Shown: piece by piece, positions 24,460 through 32,426 of the stretch
Layout: the number at the start of each line of letters is the position of its first letter
How positions within the stretch are numbered: the stretch's first letter is position 1
From: Candidatus Bathyarchaeum sp.
Lineage (GTDB): Archaea > Thermoproteota > Bathyarchaeia > Bathyarchaeales > Bathyarchaeaceae
NCBI GenBank assembly: GCA_020344315.1
Contig: CP070820.1
Location: 173,605 to 217,998 of the forward strand
Reading direction: 5' to 3'
Length of the DNA stretch: 44,394 bases
Notes under the pieces: generated by a model
What the model saw: only the letters and a program-made list of their open reading frames with translations
Databases searched by the model: none
Told to the model about the DNA's origin: nothing
Translations under genes and position numbers: made by a program

Positions 24460-25272
24460 TTAGCTGTACTTGATTTTAAGGGATTTTCCGTATTTCAACG
24501 CAACAATTAAAGCTACCAAGCATAAGGCGACCCCATAAACATTGTAGAAAATTACCCAATTCACTGGTGCCATTGTTGTTGATATTAGTAATCCATAGAA
24601 TCCTGTTGAGCTAACATGCATCAAGATAGACAAGAACACGCTTCCTGTATTCTCGTAGACCCACACTATCAGCACTCTTAACGCCACAACGTGTAAACAA
24701 AACCCAAAGAAATATGGCAGCCAATATCCTCCAAAAGCGTTAAAGTTACCTAGAAAGTCGGCTACAATATGCCAAATCCCATGAAACACCCCAAAGTAGA
24801 TAGCTGTACCCAGAGCACTTCTTTTTCCCTTCATTTTGGGGTATGCAAATCCCATCCATCCAGTTTCTTCCAATAACCCCGCCATTGGACCCCCAATAAG
24901 TCCAAAAACTCCGAATGTGGGTGCTAATTCAGGAGAAACTAAAATCCCTAACAACAACGAAACAGCCAACAAAAGGCCTGGGAAAATTAGTACCGGAAGA
25001 TACCAACGTCCAGCCACCTTGTATTTCTTCATTCTACTGAACAATTGTTTAATACCCAATTTTCCATTGACAAGAAGAGTCATCAATATTCCAGCAAAAA
25101 AAGGCCCATTTAATTGTGCAATCGCCATTATACCTAAATCACTAATCTCAATTACCGAGCTTGCCCAGAATTTTTGTTCAATAACAGCATACACCCCAAT
25201 CCAGCTAATTGAGAAAGCCAAAACAAAATAGATTAACGCCGAATGACGTTTGATAAAACTCTGTTCACTCAT
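24460..25272 (-). CDS. CPBP-family intramembrane metalloprotease (CAAX/Abi type)
   Basis: This 270-residue protein has about eight membrane helices and the CPBP motifs. LLEETGWMGFAYPKM carries the two glutamates, FGVFHGIWHI the FxxxH histidine, and ILMHVSSTGF the last histidine. In most members motif 1 reads EExxWRG; here the arginine is a methionine and the final Asn of HxxxN is not seen, so activity is uncertain. Family members process prenylated proteins, mature bacteriocin-like peptides or give self-immunity. Its ATG overlaps the TGA of the upstream TetR gene (ATGA), so the protease is expressed with that repressor and is probably under its control. Confidence 0.85.
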   Translation of the reverse strand: MSEQSFIKRHSALIYFVLAFSISWIGVYAVIEQKFWASSVIEISDLGIMAIAQLNGPFFAGILMTLLVNGKLGIKQLFSRMKKYKVAGRWYLPVLIFPGLLLAVSLLLGILVSPELAPTFGVFGLIGGPMAGLLEETGWMGFAYPKMKGKRSALGTAIYFGVFHGIWHIVADFLGNFNAFGGYWLPYFFGFCLHVVALRVLIVWVYENTGSVFLSILMHVSSTGFYGLLISTTMAPVNWVIFYNVYGVALCLVALIVALKYGKSLKIKYS

Positions 25273-25895
25273 TTGTTTTCACCTCCTTTCGCGCTTTTTG
25301 TATATTCAGAGATGAATTTGATGTGATCAAACATTTTCTTTCTAACTTTGTCCGTGGCAAGATTCCAGTTGGTTAGAATATCGTATTCAAACTGCATTGC
25401 CAACAATGCGTAAGTATATTCCATCGCTAAAAACCTTGGATCCAAATTATCCTTAATTAGCCCTTTTTTTTGCATCAACATGAATATTGTTTCCACGATC
25501 TTCTGCTGCCTCGAAAAAAACACATCCAAAGCAATATCTCTAGCCCGCTCATCGCGAAACATCTCCAACAAGATGATTTTGGAGATCTTCTGCATTAATG
25601 GCTTCAGCGTTACTGCTTGAAAATTTAGTAATCCTTTTTCCCAAAACTCTTGCGCAGACAAACGGTCTATTCTCTTCTCCAAATACTCTTTAGAACGCAT
25701 AGTCTTTTCAATTTCAGCTTCGTAGTAATCAAAAATCTTGGTTAGTATGTCTTCTTTGCTTTGGAAGTGATTATAAAGCGAGCTTACCTTTATTCCAACA
25801 TTTCCTGCGATTTCTCGAACTGGCACACCGTTAAATCCTTTTTGGGATATTAGGTCAACTGCTACGTCAAATATTCTTTGTTTGGTTGCACTCAT
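25269..25895 (-). CDS. TetR/AcrR-family transcriptional repressor
   Basis: The ATG at 25895 is chosen because GAGGAG lies 7 bases before it; the GTG 15 bases upstream is inside that site. The 208-residue protein has the classic N-terminal HTH: RIFDVAVDLISQKGFNGVPV, REIAGNVGIKVSSLYNHFQSK. A helical ligand-binding domain follows with no recognised ligand signature. It heads an operon with the CPBP protease. Two palindromes in front of it (25911-25957) flank a TATA box and are the likely autoregulatory operators. TetR family members are usually released by a small hydrophobic ligand. Confidence 0.93.
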   Translation of the reverse strand: MSATKQRIFDVAVDLISQKGFNGVPVREIAGNVGIKVSSLYNHFQSKEDILTKIFDYYEAEIEKTMRSKEYLEKRIDRLSAQEFWEKGLLNFQAVTLKPLMQKISKIILLEMFRDERARDIALDVFFSRQQKIVETIFMLMQKKGLIKDNLDPRFLAMEYTYALLAMQFEYDILTNWNLATDKVRKKMFDHIKFISEYTKSAKGGENK

Positions 25896-25910
25896 TTTCA
25901 CTCTCCTCAC

Positions 25911-25957
25911 TAACTAACGTTAGTTAATCTACTATATAAAACTAACGTTCGTTAGTT
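25911..25957 (-). promoter_or_regulatory. Twin TetR operators around a TATA box
   Basis: Site 1 is the perfect 16-bp palindrome TAACTAACGTTAGTTA (25911-25926). Site 2 is AACTAACG-TT-CGTTAGTT (25940-25957). Between them, TTTATATAG on the minus strand (25931-25939) is a good archaeal TATA box. Binding of the TetR protein here would block the TATA-binding protein and also the start region. The divergent gene at 26104 is another possible target. Confidence 0.75.
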
Positions 25958-25969
25958 AAGTAGAGTTGG

Positions 25970-25995
25970 GGTTTTGGAGGTTAAAATTTAACCCC
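25970..25995 (+). repeat. Palindromic intergenic element, copy 3
   Basis: GGTTTTGGAGGTTAAAATTT then AACCCC: left arm, AT core and right arm are all present. It lies in the divergent gap between the TetR operon and the membrane protein gene, so it is not purely a terminator. Confidence 0.6.
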
Positions 25996-26103
25996 TCACT
26001 ACCAAAAAACTCACATATATTAGGAAGTCTCTGTGTCTCTATACGAGTGCAAAGTTTTAAATCACAAACTACATAAAAGGTAAAAAGTTTTGAGGGTTGA
26101 TCG

Positions 26104-26610
26104 TTGTCTCGTAAAAGCAATTTATCTAGTTTTCAATTATGGTTGTCAGTTATAGTAATTGCTTTAACTATTTCATTGGCTTCAGCAATATATCTTGATT
26201 TACTTGATACACATTTTAAGATTGGCGAATACTATCTTCATCACTGGTTCAGTTTGACAGGAACGTTTTTCATTGCACTTTTTACGCCCGCTTATTATCT
26301 TTTGAAACGGCAATACATTAACCGATTTAAAGCATTACTGTTAACTCATGTTTTTGGGAACTTAGTTGCTTTCCTTTTAATCTCAATCCATTTTGCACAT
26401 CAGATAGGAAGACCTGCACGGTTTTATCCAGATCTTGGAACAGGAATAGTACTTTATCCCTCAGTAATATTGCTAGTCATTACAGGGTTCCTGACAAGGT
26501 TCAACCTAATCAAGAACGCTAATTACTTGAAATTTCTACACAAAAGTGTTACAGTCACCTTCTACTTCGTAATAGCTGTTCATCTGTTACATGGCTTCGG
26601 ATTCATCTAG
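26104..26610 (+). CDS. Four-helix membrane protein with intramembrane histidines
   Basis: The TTG start at 26104 follows GAGGG. The 168-residue product has about four hydrophobic helices. Histidines lie inside or at the ends of helices: LTHVFGNLVAFLLISIHFAH in the third, and LHKSVTVTFYFVIAVHLLHG in the last. Paired helix histidines spaced 13-14 residues apart are the pattern of b-type haem ligands in cytochrome b561/ferric-reductase-like bundles. This is inference from spacing alone, and no family name is certain. It is transcribed away from the TetR operon across a gap containing the operators and a palindromic element. Confidence 0.6.
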   Translation: MSRKSNLSSFQLWLSVIVIALTISLASAIYLDLLDTHFKIGEYYLHHWFSLTGTFFIALFTPAYYLLKRQYINRFKALLLTHVFGNLVAFLLISIHFAHQIGRPARFYPDLGTGIVLYPSVILLVITGFLTRFNLIKNANYLKFLHKSVTVTFYFVIAVHLLHGFGFI

Positions 26611-26631
26611 AATGGGTCGGCTTCAATAGTT

Positions 26632-26660
26632 TTGGCTTTGGGGGTTAAAATTTAACACCC
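26632..26660 (+). repeat. Palindromic intergenic element, copy 4
   Basis: GGCTTTGGGGGTTAAAATTT then AACACCC. It lies between converging genes (the membrane protein and the PhoU-like gene), as copy 1 does between its neighbours. Confidence 0.6.
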
Positions 26661-26702
26661 AACCCAATGTCTAGCGCGCGCATTTTGCATATTTTATTTA
26701 CT

Positions 26703-27362
26703 CTAAAGCGTGAACGCCAGTATGCGGGCGGCGTCCGAGGCGTCTTCAGCCTTGTCGGCGGCATCCTCCATAAGCTGTACAACATCCCATAAAAGAAACA
26801 TTGGAGGAAGTTCCATCCTGCTGTCTATAATGTCCACTTCCAGCTGTCGGTAAAGACCATCCACTATACGTTCCGCAGCCTCAACTTCTCTAGCCTTCTC
26901 CAGAGCTTTGGAAGCGCCGTAATTCAACGTCATAACGGTCTCTCGAAGCCTGGAGATGGTGTCAAACACTGCATCCGAAAGCTTGATCAGGTCTTCCTTT
27001 ATGCCCTTTGGAACTTTCCATCCCCTCTCCATAATCTGAAGCAGTCGAAAGGCTATTCCTACACAAAAGTCAGCTATCTCACTCGTCAGGTTGGTGAACC
27101 TGAAAAAGTCTTCGCGACTCATCAATATGGCTCCTATTTCTGCAAGTTCCAATGAGACAGTGCGCCGCGCGGCATCCACGTCATTTTGAGCCTTCGAGAT
27201 GTCAGCAAACAATTCTCGAGTCACATTTTTGTCTCCCTTTACGAAGGCGGCCACCAGCTGTGAAATTTTTCGGGATATATCTACTACTTGTCTGAGGTGG
27301 TCTCTTGAAACGTTGAGAGCTCTTCGCTTCACCCGTTCTTCTGTCTCTACAGGAAACACCAT
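26703..27362 (-). CDS. PhoU-like DUF47 family protein
   Basis: The 219-residue all-helical protein matches the TIGR00153/DUF47 group, distant relatives of PhoU. Evidence is the succession of long amphipathic helices with acidic patches (KAQNDVDAARRTVSLELAEI, then EVEAAERIVDGLYRQLEVDI) and the C-terminal QLMEDAADKAEDASDAARIL, which carries the metal-binding D/E-x-x-E-x-x-x-D style of PhoU repeats. Such proteins usually sit beside Pit phosphate transporters. None is seen here, so the partner is encoded elsewhere. The ATG at 27362 is preferred over a GTG at 27395 because GTGGGG lies upstream. Confidence 0.82.
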   Translation of the reverse strand: MVFPVETEERVKRRALNVSRDHLRQVVDISRKISQLVAAFVKGDKNVTRELFADISKAQNDVDAARRTVSLELAEIGAILMSREDFFRFTNLTSEIADFCVGIAFRLLQIMERGWKVPKGIKEDLIKLSDAVFDTISRLRETVMTLNYGASKALEKAREVEAAERIVDGLYRQLEVDIIDSRMELPPMFLLWDVVQLMEDAADKAEDASDAARILAFTL

Positions 27363-27466
27363 TTCATTGCCCCACAAATGTCCTACTGTTACCACGATAG
27401 AATAGTCTCGAGTCTCTTAAAAAAGGTTAGCTAAAACTGAACTCTCGTTTATCGTTTCTTTAGATT

Positions 27467-29011
27467 TCACCGTTCGACCAGTTGCCCTAGACCCTCGAAG
27501 TCTATTTTGTTGCGGAAGTAATCATGAAGCAGCTCCGGCAGATTTTCGATCTTGCTTCTGACTTGCTTCCAAGTGTCACGGTCACGTAATGTCACGGTGC
27601 CATCTTCAAGGGTTTGATAATCGACGGTAACCCCCAGGGGAGTTCCTACTTCATCGGCTCGCGCATATCGCCTTCCAATGGACCCTGACTCATCCCATTC
27701 CACCGTGAAACCCTCATTGATTAGCATCTGGTAAACCTCCTTCGCCTTCTCCGGTAATCCATCTTTGCTCACCAAGGGAAAAACGCCCATTTGTAAGGGA
27801 GCAAGCTCACGGGATAGACTCAAGAGGGTTCGCTTCTTTTTCTTGGTGTAGGCATACTCCAAGGCAACGTAGACTAGTCGATCTAACCCGAAACTGGGTT
27901 CTACCACATGGGGAATGAATCTTTTTCCTCCCTCATTTTCCGTTTCTTTGAAGGCTGTCAGGTCTACGCCGCTGAATTTCATGTGGCGGCTCAGGTCGTA
28001 GTCTGTTCTGTAGTTGTGTCCTGAAACTTCTGTCCAGCCCCAACGTTCCAGATATACTTCTTGATCGAAGCCCTGCACTGAGTAGTGAGCTCGTTCCCAT
28101 TCGAGTTTTTCGATGAAACGCTGTTTATCCTCGGGAACTCCCAGTTCCACGAGAAATCTCTTGGCTAAAGCCATGAAGTATGCTTGCCACTCCTTCTTGA
28201 TGATGCCTTTGTTTAGGGCTTCCTTCACTGTGACTTCTATAGGTTCAGTTACTCCGTTCAGCTTGTTTTCTGCTGTTATCAACCGTAACGTGTCATTTTC
28301 TACTTCGTGTAGCCTCTCACATTTTGTGTTTTCTGGATCCAAGAAGAATTCGATGTCGATGATGGTGAATTCCCTCAGCCTTACAGGACCTTGCCTTGGA
28401 GAGATTTCGTTTCTGAGAGCGTGACCGATCTGAACAACTCCTAAAGGAAGCTTTCCACGTGCACTTTCGTGGATGCGTTTGAATTCCACGAAGATTCCTT
28501 GGGCTGCTTCGGGGCGTCCGTAGCCTACAGAATCGGAGTAGGGTCCGATTGTGGTTGTGAACATGGTCATGAATTGTTCAGCTTTGCTGAAGTCTCCGCC
28601 GCATTCTGGGCAGTGGATGTTTCGGTTTTTGATCTCTTCAACAACGGCTTGGAGGGTGAGTTTCTCGGTTTCTGTGTCGCTCATCTCCCCGAACTCTTGG
28701 AGTAGATGATCGGCTCGGAACTTGTGTTGGCATTTGAGGCATTCTACGGTGGGTTCCTTGAAGCTTTCCACATGACCTGACGCTTCCAGAACTTTTCCGG
28801 GCATGATTATTGAGGTTTCGATTTCTAGGATTCCTAGGGGTCGGATGTAGAATCTTCGAAACTTGTCTTCTAGTCTTCTTTTGAGCAGTGAGCCAAGGGG
28901 GCCGAAGGTTAAGAAGCCGCTGACGCCTCCGTATATCTCGTAGGAGGGCCAGAAATATCCTCGGCGCTTCGCCATCTCGCTTATTATCTCGTACTTGTCT
29001 TTGGGTTTCAC
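27467..29011 (-). CDS. glyS: Glycyl-tRNA synthetase (class II, archaeal/eukaryotic type)
   Basis: The enzyme charges tRNA(Gly) with glycine. The 514-residue protein starts with the conserved RRGYFWPSYEIYGGVSGF block. It has the CLKCQHKFRADHLL and CPECGGDF cysteine pairs of a zinc-binding insertion, motif 2 ALRNEISPRQGPVRLREFT, and motif 3 HVVEPSFGLDRLVYV. The C-terminal anticodon-binding domain begins near LAPLQMGVFPL and includes GSIGRRYARADEVGTPLGVTV. It is a little shorter than many archaeal relatives (about 570), mainly in insertions. It is a stand-alone minus-strand gene with PGI/PMI upstream. Confidence 0.96.
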   Translation of the reverse strand: MKPKDKYEIISEMAKRRGYFWPSYEIYGGVSGFLTFGPLGSLLKRRLEDKFRRFYIRPLGILEIETSIIMPGKVLEASGHVESFKEPTVECLKCQHKFRADHLLQEFGEMSDTETEKLTLQAVVEEIKNRNIHCPECGGDFSKAEQFMTMFTTTIGPYSDSVGYGRPEAAQGIFVEFKRIHESARGKLPLGVVQIGHALRNEISPRQGPVRLREFTIIDIEFFLDPENTKCERLHEVENDTLRLITAENKLNGVTEPIEVTVKEALNKGIIKKEWQAYFMALAKRFLVELGVPEDKQRFIEKLEWERAHYSVQGFDQEVYLERWGWTEVSGHNYRTDYDLSRHMKFSGVDLTAFKETENEGGKRFIPHVVEPSFGLDRLVYVALEYAYTKKKKRTLLSLSRELAPLQMGVFPLVSKDGLPEKAKEVYQMLINEGFTVEWDESGSIGRRYARADEVGTPLGVTVDYQTLEDGTVTLRDRDTWKQVRSKIENLPELLHDYFRNKIDFEGLGQLVER

Positions 29012-29145
29012 GTTTTATCGCTCCGCATCATGAATGGGCTTTAAGAGACCTACAGTATTACCTCAATAAAAATAAGATGTACTGCTATGGCTTAATAACT
29101 GAAGTTTTCAGTTCAGTCCTGCTAATTCTGCCTCGAACTTTTATT

Positions 29146-30219
29146 TCATGCTGTTTTCTTCGCCAGCTCCCTCTTCACCCTGTCAATGATTTCGACTGGT
29201 GTTGGGTCCTTGTTCTGTAGAATCGCCAGGTAGACGCTTGCGAAGTCGCCTATGCAAAGGACAGAGAGCATCTTCGCCAATTTTCCGGTTCCCTCGGCAT
29301 TGATTTGGAGTACTTTCTTGGCTTTGCTAAACGCTAAGGCTGTGGTGGTTTCGATTCTGTTTTTGATTTCAGGAGGTTCTGCGGGGTCTCGGATGAGGAT
29401 GATTGAGTAGTTTTTGGTGAGGGTTTCTGGGGCTTCCCATCCTACTGTTGTGTTGTGGTTTAGTTCGGGGAAGACGTCGTGTTTGCTGGGGACCTTGCTG
29501 TTTTCGTTGAATTGGGTCTTGAGGCGGTGGGCTATGGCGCCGTATTGCCTGAATCCATAGATTACGGGGATAGTGTCCATCAGTTCATGTGCAAGCTTCT
29601 TTGCCTTGTTGTCTTCTGTTGGTACACTGGGGGAGTTGGTTTTGCCTATCTTTTCTAGAACTTGGATTGCTTCTTCCAATTCATTTCCTATATTGGAGAG
29701 GATTCCCATTTTTTCCATGAGAACTGGTAGGGGGAAGAAGAGGTAGGGAATGGCGGCTCGGGGCGGCAGACCTTCGGGTATTGTTACGTGGGGTAATTGC
29801 ATTTTTTTGCATAGTGCTTCAAGTTGTCCGCCTGATGTTATGGCTATTGTTGTGCATTTTCGTTTATTGGCGGCGAGAAAGGCGCTTAATGTCTCTTCTG
29901 TGTTTCCTGAGTAGCTGTTTGCGATGACAAGGGTGTCTTTGTTTGCGTATGCGGGGAGGGTGTAGTCTCTGCAGACTTCTATTGGGATGGGCAGTTCGTC
30001 TCGGAGCCAATCTTTGAGGATTTCTCCGCCTATGGCTGAGCCTCCCATGCCAATAATTACGATGTTCTTAGGTTTCATGTTTGAGGGCACGCTTGTCTCG
30101 GCGGTTCTCTTTATAGCGTCTCGGCAGTAATTTGGAGTTTTAACTAGATGATTGAGCATGCCGCTCTTGTCAACTTCTTTAACCCTCTCCTGATTGTCCA
30201 AAATGGTGACCACACCCAT
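29146..30219 (-). CDS. Bifunctional phosphoglucose/phosphomannose isomerase
   Basis: This enzyme interconverts fructose 6-phosphate with glucose 6-phosphate and with mannose 6-phosphate. It is common in crenarchaeal-type lineages lacking the standard PGI. Two SIS domains are present. The first has VIIGMGGSAIGGEIL and ANSYSGNTEETL (phosphate-binding serines). The second includes YGFRQYGAIAHRLKTQFNE and ELNHNTTVGWE, with the catalytic histidine. The 357-residue length fits. The 5' 200 bases and promoter region are duplicated at about 32090-32370 as a broken copy. It would supply hexose phosphates for the nucleotide-sugar and glycan genes in this window. Confidence 0.93.
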   Translation of the reverse strand: MGVVTILDNQERVKEVDKSGMLNHLVKTPNYCRDAIKRTAETSVPSNMKPKNIVIIGMGGSAIGGEILKDWLRDELPIPIEVCRDYTLPAYANKDTLVIANSYSGNTEETLSAFLAANKRKCTTIAITSGGQLEALCKKMQLPHVTIPEGLPPRAAIPYLFFPLPVLMEKMGILSNIGNELEEAIQVLEKIGKTNSPSVPTEDNKAKKLAHELMDTIPVIYGFRQYGAIAHRLKTQFNENSKVPSKHDVFPELNHNTTVGWEAPETLTKNYSIILIRDPAEPPEIKNRIETTTALAFSKAKKVLQINAEGTGKLAKMLSVLCIGDFASVYLAILQNKDPTPVEIIDRVKRELAKKTA

Positions 30220-30466
30220 TCACCTCGCAGGATACACATAATATGGCATATAGAATCTTTTAAAAACAAAGGTAAAAAACCTCACCAAAACTAGCAGGAT
30301 AACCATAGCTGATTAATGAAGAGTCTCTTTTGTTGGCTAAGTTTCTGAGAAACGAAAAGAAAGAGTGGATTCCAAGAATAACTGTTCTTCAGCTTACGTT
30401 TTTCTGTAACAATGTAATTGCTATTTTGGGCTGTCGAAACATACGCTGTTGCCTATAGTTAATGTT

Positions 30467-31720
30467 TCAAGAAGAGGACCTGTGTCTTTTCCAAACGTAA
30501 ACAATAGCTACAGTTGTAACAGCGATAACTATTGCTGAAATTAGTAATAGAGTGGAATCTGAAAAGGTTGTGGAAGGTGGCTCTGTGGGTTCTGCATTGA
30601 TGGTGGCTGTGGCATACATTATGGGCCAAAGGCGTGCATCCGGGCGCGGTTGGAATCGAAAACTGATGTGGGGGTAATCGTTGGTGTCTAACGCTAAATA
30701 ACTTGAACTATCTGCAGTGGAGTTTCCCACGGTTTGGATGTTCCAGACTGTGCCTGTCCAATAAGCATACATCAGTTGTTCTGGATAATCACTTATGTAG
30801 CTGATGTGGGGGTAATCATGGGAGTCTAACGCCAAAAAAGCTCGGTTATAAGAGACGTCAGGGTCCACTGTCTGTGCAGTCCAAGCAGCCCCGTTCCAGC
30901 TGACATATTCAAGGTGCCGAGTGGTGGGGTCGCCGTAAAGTTCCTTATAAATGAAATGTGGATAACCTTCAGAGTCTAAAGCCATACTCTCGAAACCCTC
31001 TATACCGCTCAAGTCATAGACAGTTTGAATATTCCAACTCGTAACATCATAAACTGCAAGCTTTGAACTCTCTGCCGTATACAATATGTATGGAGTATTG
31101 TTTGGGTCTAATGCAAACGACAAGAAAAAGGGGATTCCATCAAATGTGTCTAGTGTTTGGATGTCCCAGCCGTCGCCTGTCCAGTTCGCATATTTCAATA
31201 CTTGACCATTGGTGTAGGCTATGTTTGGGTTGCCAGATGAGTCCAAAACAACTACTCCGTAACCTCCGCCGTTTTCGTCTACGGTTTGATTATACCAGTT
31301 GGTCCCTGTCCAACTGGCATAGATTAAACTTTCTCCTCCATAAAGTATATGTGGATTGTCGTCAGCGTCCAATGTAAGACTATAAGCCGTTTTATACTCC
31401 TCTATTATTTGGGTAGTCCATCCTGAACCGTTCCAGCTTGCATAACTCACAATAGCATACGTATAGGGCGGATAATCAAAGACAGTGTAAGCTATGTGAG
31501 GGTTGTTGGATGAATCCAATACAATAGGGATATAGCCGTTACCATATCTTTGGCCCTTTTCGTCTACGGTCTGAACAGTCCACGATATACCATTATCAGC
31601 TAACACTGCCAAGCAAAAAGTCAACAATAACATGGAAATGAAAAAAGCGCTTAAGAAGATATAAACTCGCGTTTTTTCTATCACATTAAAACCATGAAAG
31701 ATTATATTACATAATCCCAT
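30467..31720 (-). CDS. Membrane-anchored seven-repeat beta-propeller surface protein
   Basis: The start ATG at 31720 follows AGGA. A signal peptide spans about residues 18-42 (VYIFLSAFFISMLLLTFCLA). Seven repeats of roughly 50 residues each have the signature L-D-x-x-x-x-P-x-[IF]-x-[YF], for example LDSSNNPHIAYT, LDADDNPHILYG, LDSEGYPHFIYK and LDSHDYPHISYI. Each is followed by YA-x-W-[TN]-G-x-x-W. Seven such units would close a propeller. A C-terminal membrane helix (LLLISAIVIAVTTVAIVYVW) and KRH anchor complete an exported, outward-facing protein. No catalytic residues are evident. It is likely a surface binding protein. Confidence 0.75.
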   Translation of the reverse strand: MGLCNIIFHGFNVIEKTRVYIFLSAFFISMLLLTFCLAVLADNGISWTVQTVDEKGQRYGNGYIPIVLDSSNNPHIAYTVFDYPPYTYAIVSYASWNGSGWTTQIIEEYKTAYSLTLDADDNPHILYGGESLIYASWTGTNWYNQTVDENGGGYGVVVLDSSGNPNIAYTNGQVLKYANWTGDGWDIQTLDTFDGIPFFLSFALDPNNTPYILYTAESSKLAVYDVTSWNIQTVYDLSGIEGFESMALDSEGYPHFIYKELYGDPTTRHLEYVSWNGAAWTAQTVDPDVSYNRAFLALDSHDYPHISYISDYPEQLMYAYWTGTVWNIQTVGNSTADSSSYLALDTNDYPHISFRFQPRPDARLWPIMYATATINAEPTEPPSTTFSDSTLLLISAIVIAVTTVAIVYVWKRHRSSS

Positions 31721-31729
31721 AAAAGTATC

Positions 31730-31966
31730 CTAAATAGTTTCCAGAATAGAAAATCCAGTGAGTAGAATTTTGTTTGAGCAATTGTTGCATCTAATCAATA
31801 GATCCTCTAATGCATTGTTTCTGACTTTTGGCTCCAGAATAGAATAAACCTTTTCTGTTTCATCATCAGGCGAAATCTTTGTCCCACAGCAAGGACACAA
31901 AAAATCGCCCTTGCCTTCCAGTTCTATTAAATCAATTTTATGCACCAACAACTGTTTCACCTTCAC
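31730..31966 (-). CDS. Small zinc-ribbon protein
   Basis: The 78-residue protein contains two cysteine pairs, FLCPCCGTK (residues about 23-29) and IRCNNCSNK (about 59-64). This is the pattern of a zinc ribbon that binds one zinc ion. There is no signal peptide. Its stop lies 9 bases before the start of the propeller gene on the same strand, so they may share a transcript. A cluster of TTGAC/GTCAA palindromes lies just upstream and is likely its operator region. Function unknown; DNA, RNA or protein binding is possible. Confidence 0.68.
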   Translation of the reverse strand: MKVKQLLVHKIDLIELEGKGDFLCPCCGTKISPDDETEKVYSILEPKVRNNALEDLLIRCNNCSNKILLTGFSILETI

Positions 31967-32001
31967 TCCTCCTCAATGGGCACCAATAGTACCTTCGATA
32001 A

Positions 32002-32072
32002 TTGACAAAAAAAGCGTTTTTGTCAAGAAATTTTGACTAAAATGAAACATGAGTTAGTCAAGAAACTTTGAC
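32002..32072 (-). promoter_or_regulatory. Three TTGAC/GTCAA palindromes upstream of the zinc-ribbon gene
   Basis: Palindrome 1 is TTGACAAAAA-n5-TTTTTGTCAA (32002-32026). Palindrome 2 is GTCAAGAAATTTTGAC (32022-32037) and palindrome 3 is GTCAAGAAACTTTGAC (32057-32072), differing at one base from palindrome 2 and 35 bases from it. They lie 36 to 106 bases upstream of the start at 31966, as expected of a multi-site operator. Confidence 0.6.
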
Positions 32073-32077
32073 CAAGC

Positions 32078-32290
32078 TTAATATTTGGGTTTGAGGATTT
32101 CTCCGCCTATAGCTGAGCGTCCCATAGCAACGATCATGATGTTTTCAGGTTTCACATTTGGGGGCACGCTTGTTTGCTCGGTTCTCTTTATAGCATCTCG
32201 ACAATAATCTGGAGTTTCAACCAAATGACTAAGCATGTCGCTCTTGTCAACTTCTTTAACCCTTTCTTGATTGTCCAAAAGGGTAACCAT
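32078..32290 (-). pseudogene. Broken duplicate of the PGI/PMI gene 5' end
   Basis: The first 66 codons closely follow the intact isomerase gene at 29146-30219 (for example LLDNQERVKEVDKSDMLSHL against its ILDNQERVKEVDKSGMLNHL), then end abruptly after GGEILKPKY with a stop. The phosphate-loop motif is damaged (AMGRSAIGG instead of GMGGSAIGG). Homology begins at about 32090 and continues past the start into the upstream DNA to about 32370, where the promoter bases around agaatcttttaaa are kept. So a segment of roughly 280 bases was copied and has since drifted. It is not expected to be functional. Confidence 0.85.
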
Positions 32291-32426
32291 ACACGTTTTC
32301 GCCTCGGCTGATGCAGTAATAAATAGTGTCTAGAATCTTTTAAAGAAACACAGATAAAACCTTCAGATAAATCAAATTTCTCTGAAGAGCCAAAAATGCC
32401 TACTATTTCTGCGAAACTCTCGAACA

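Noticed and set aside
23555-26660. Insertion sequence bounded by the palindromic elements
   Set aside because: The DNA between copies holds ordinary genes (endA, TetR, CPBP protease); no transposase or consistent inverted ends was found.
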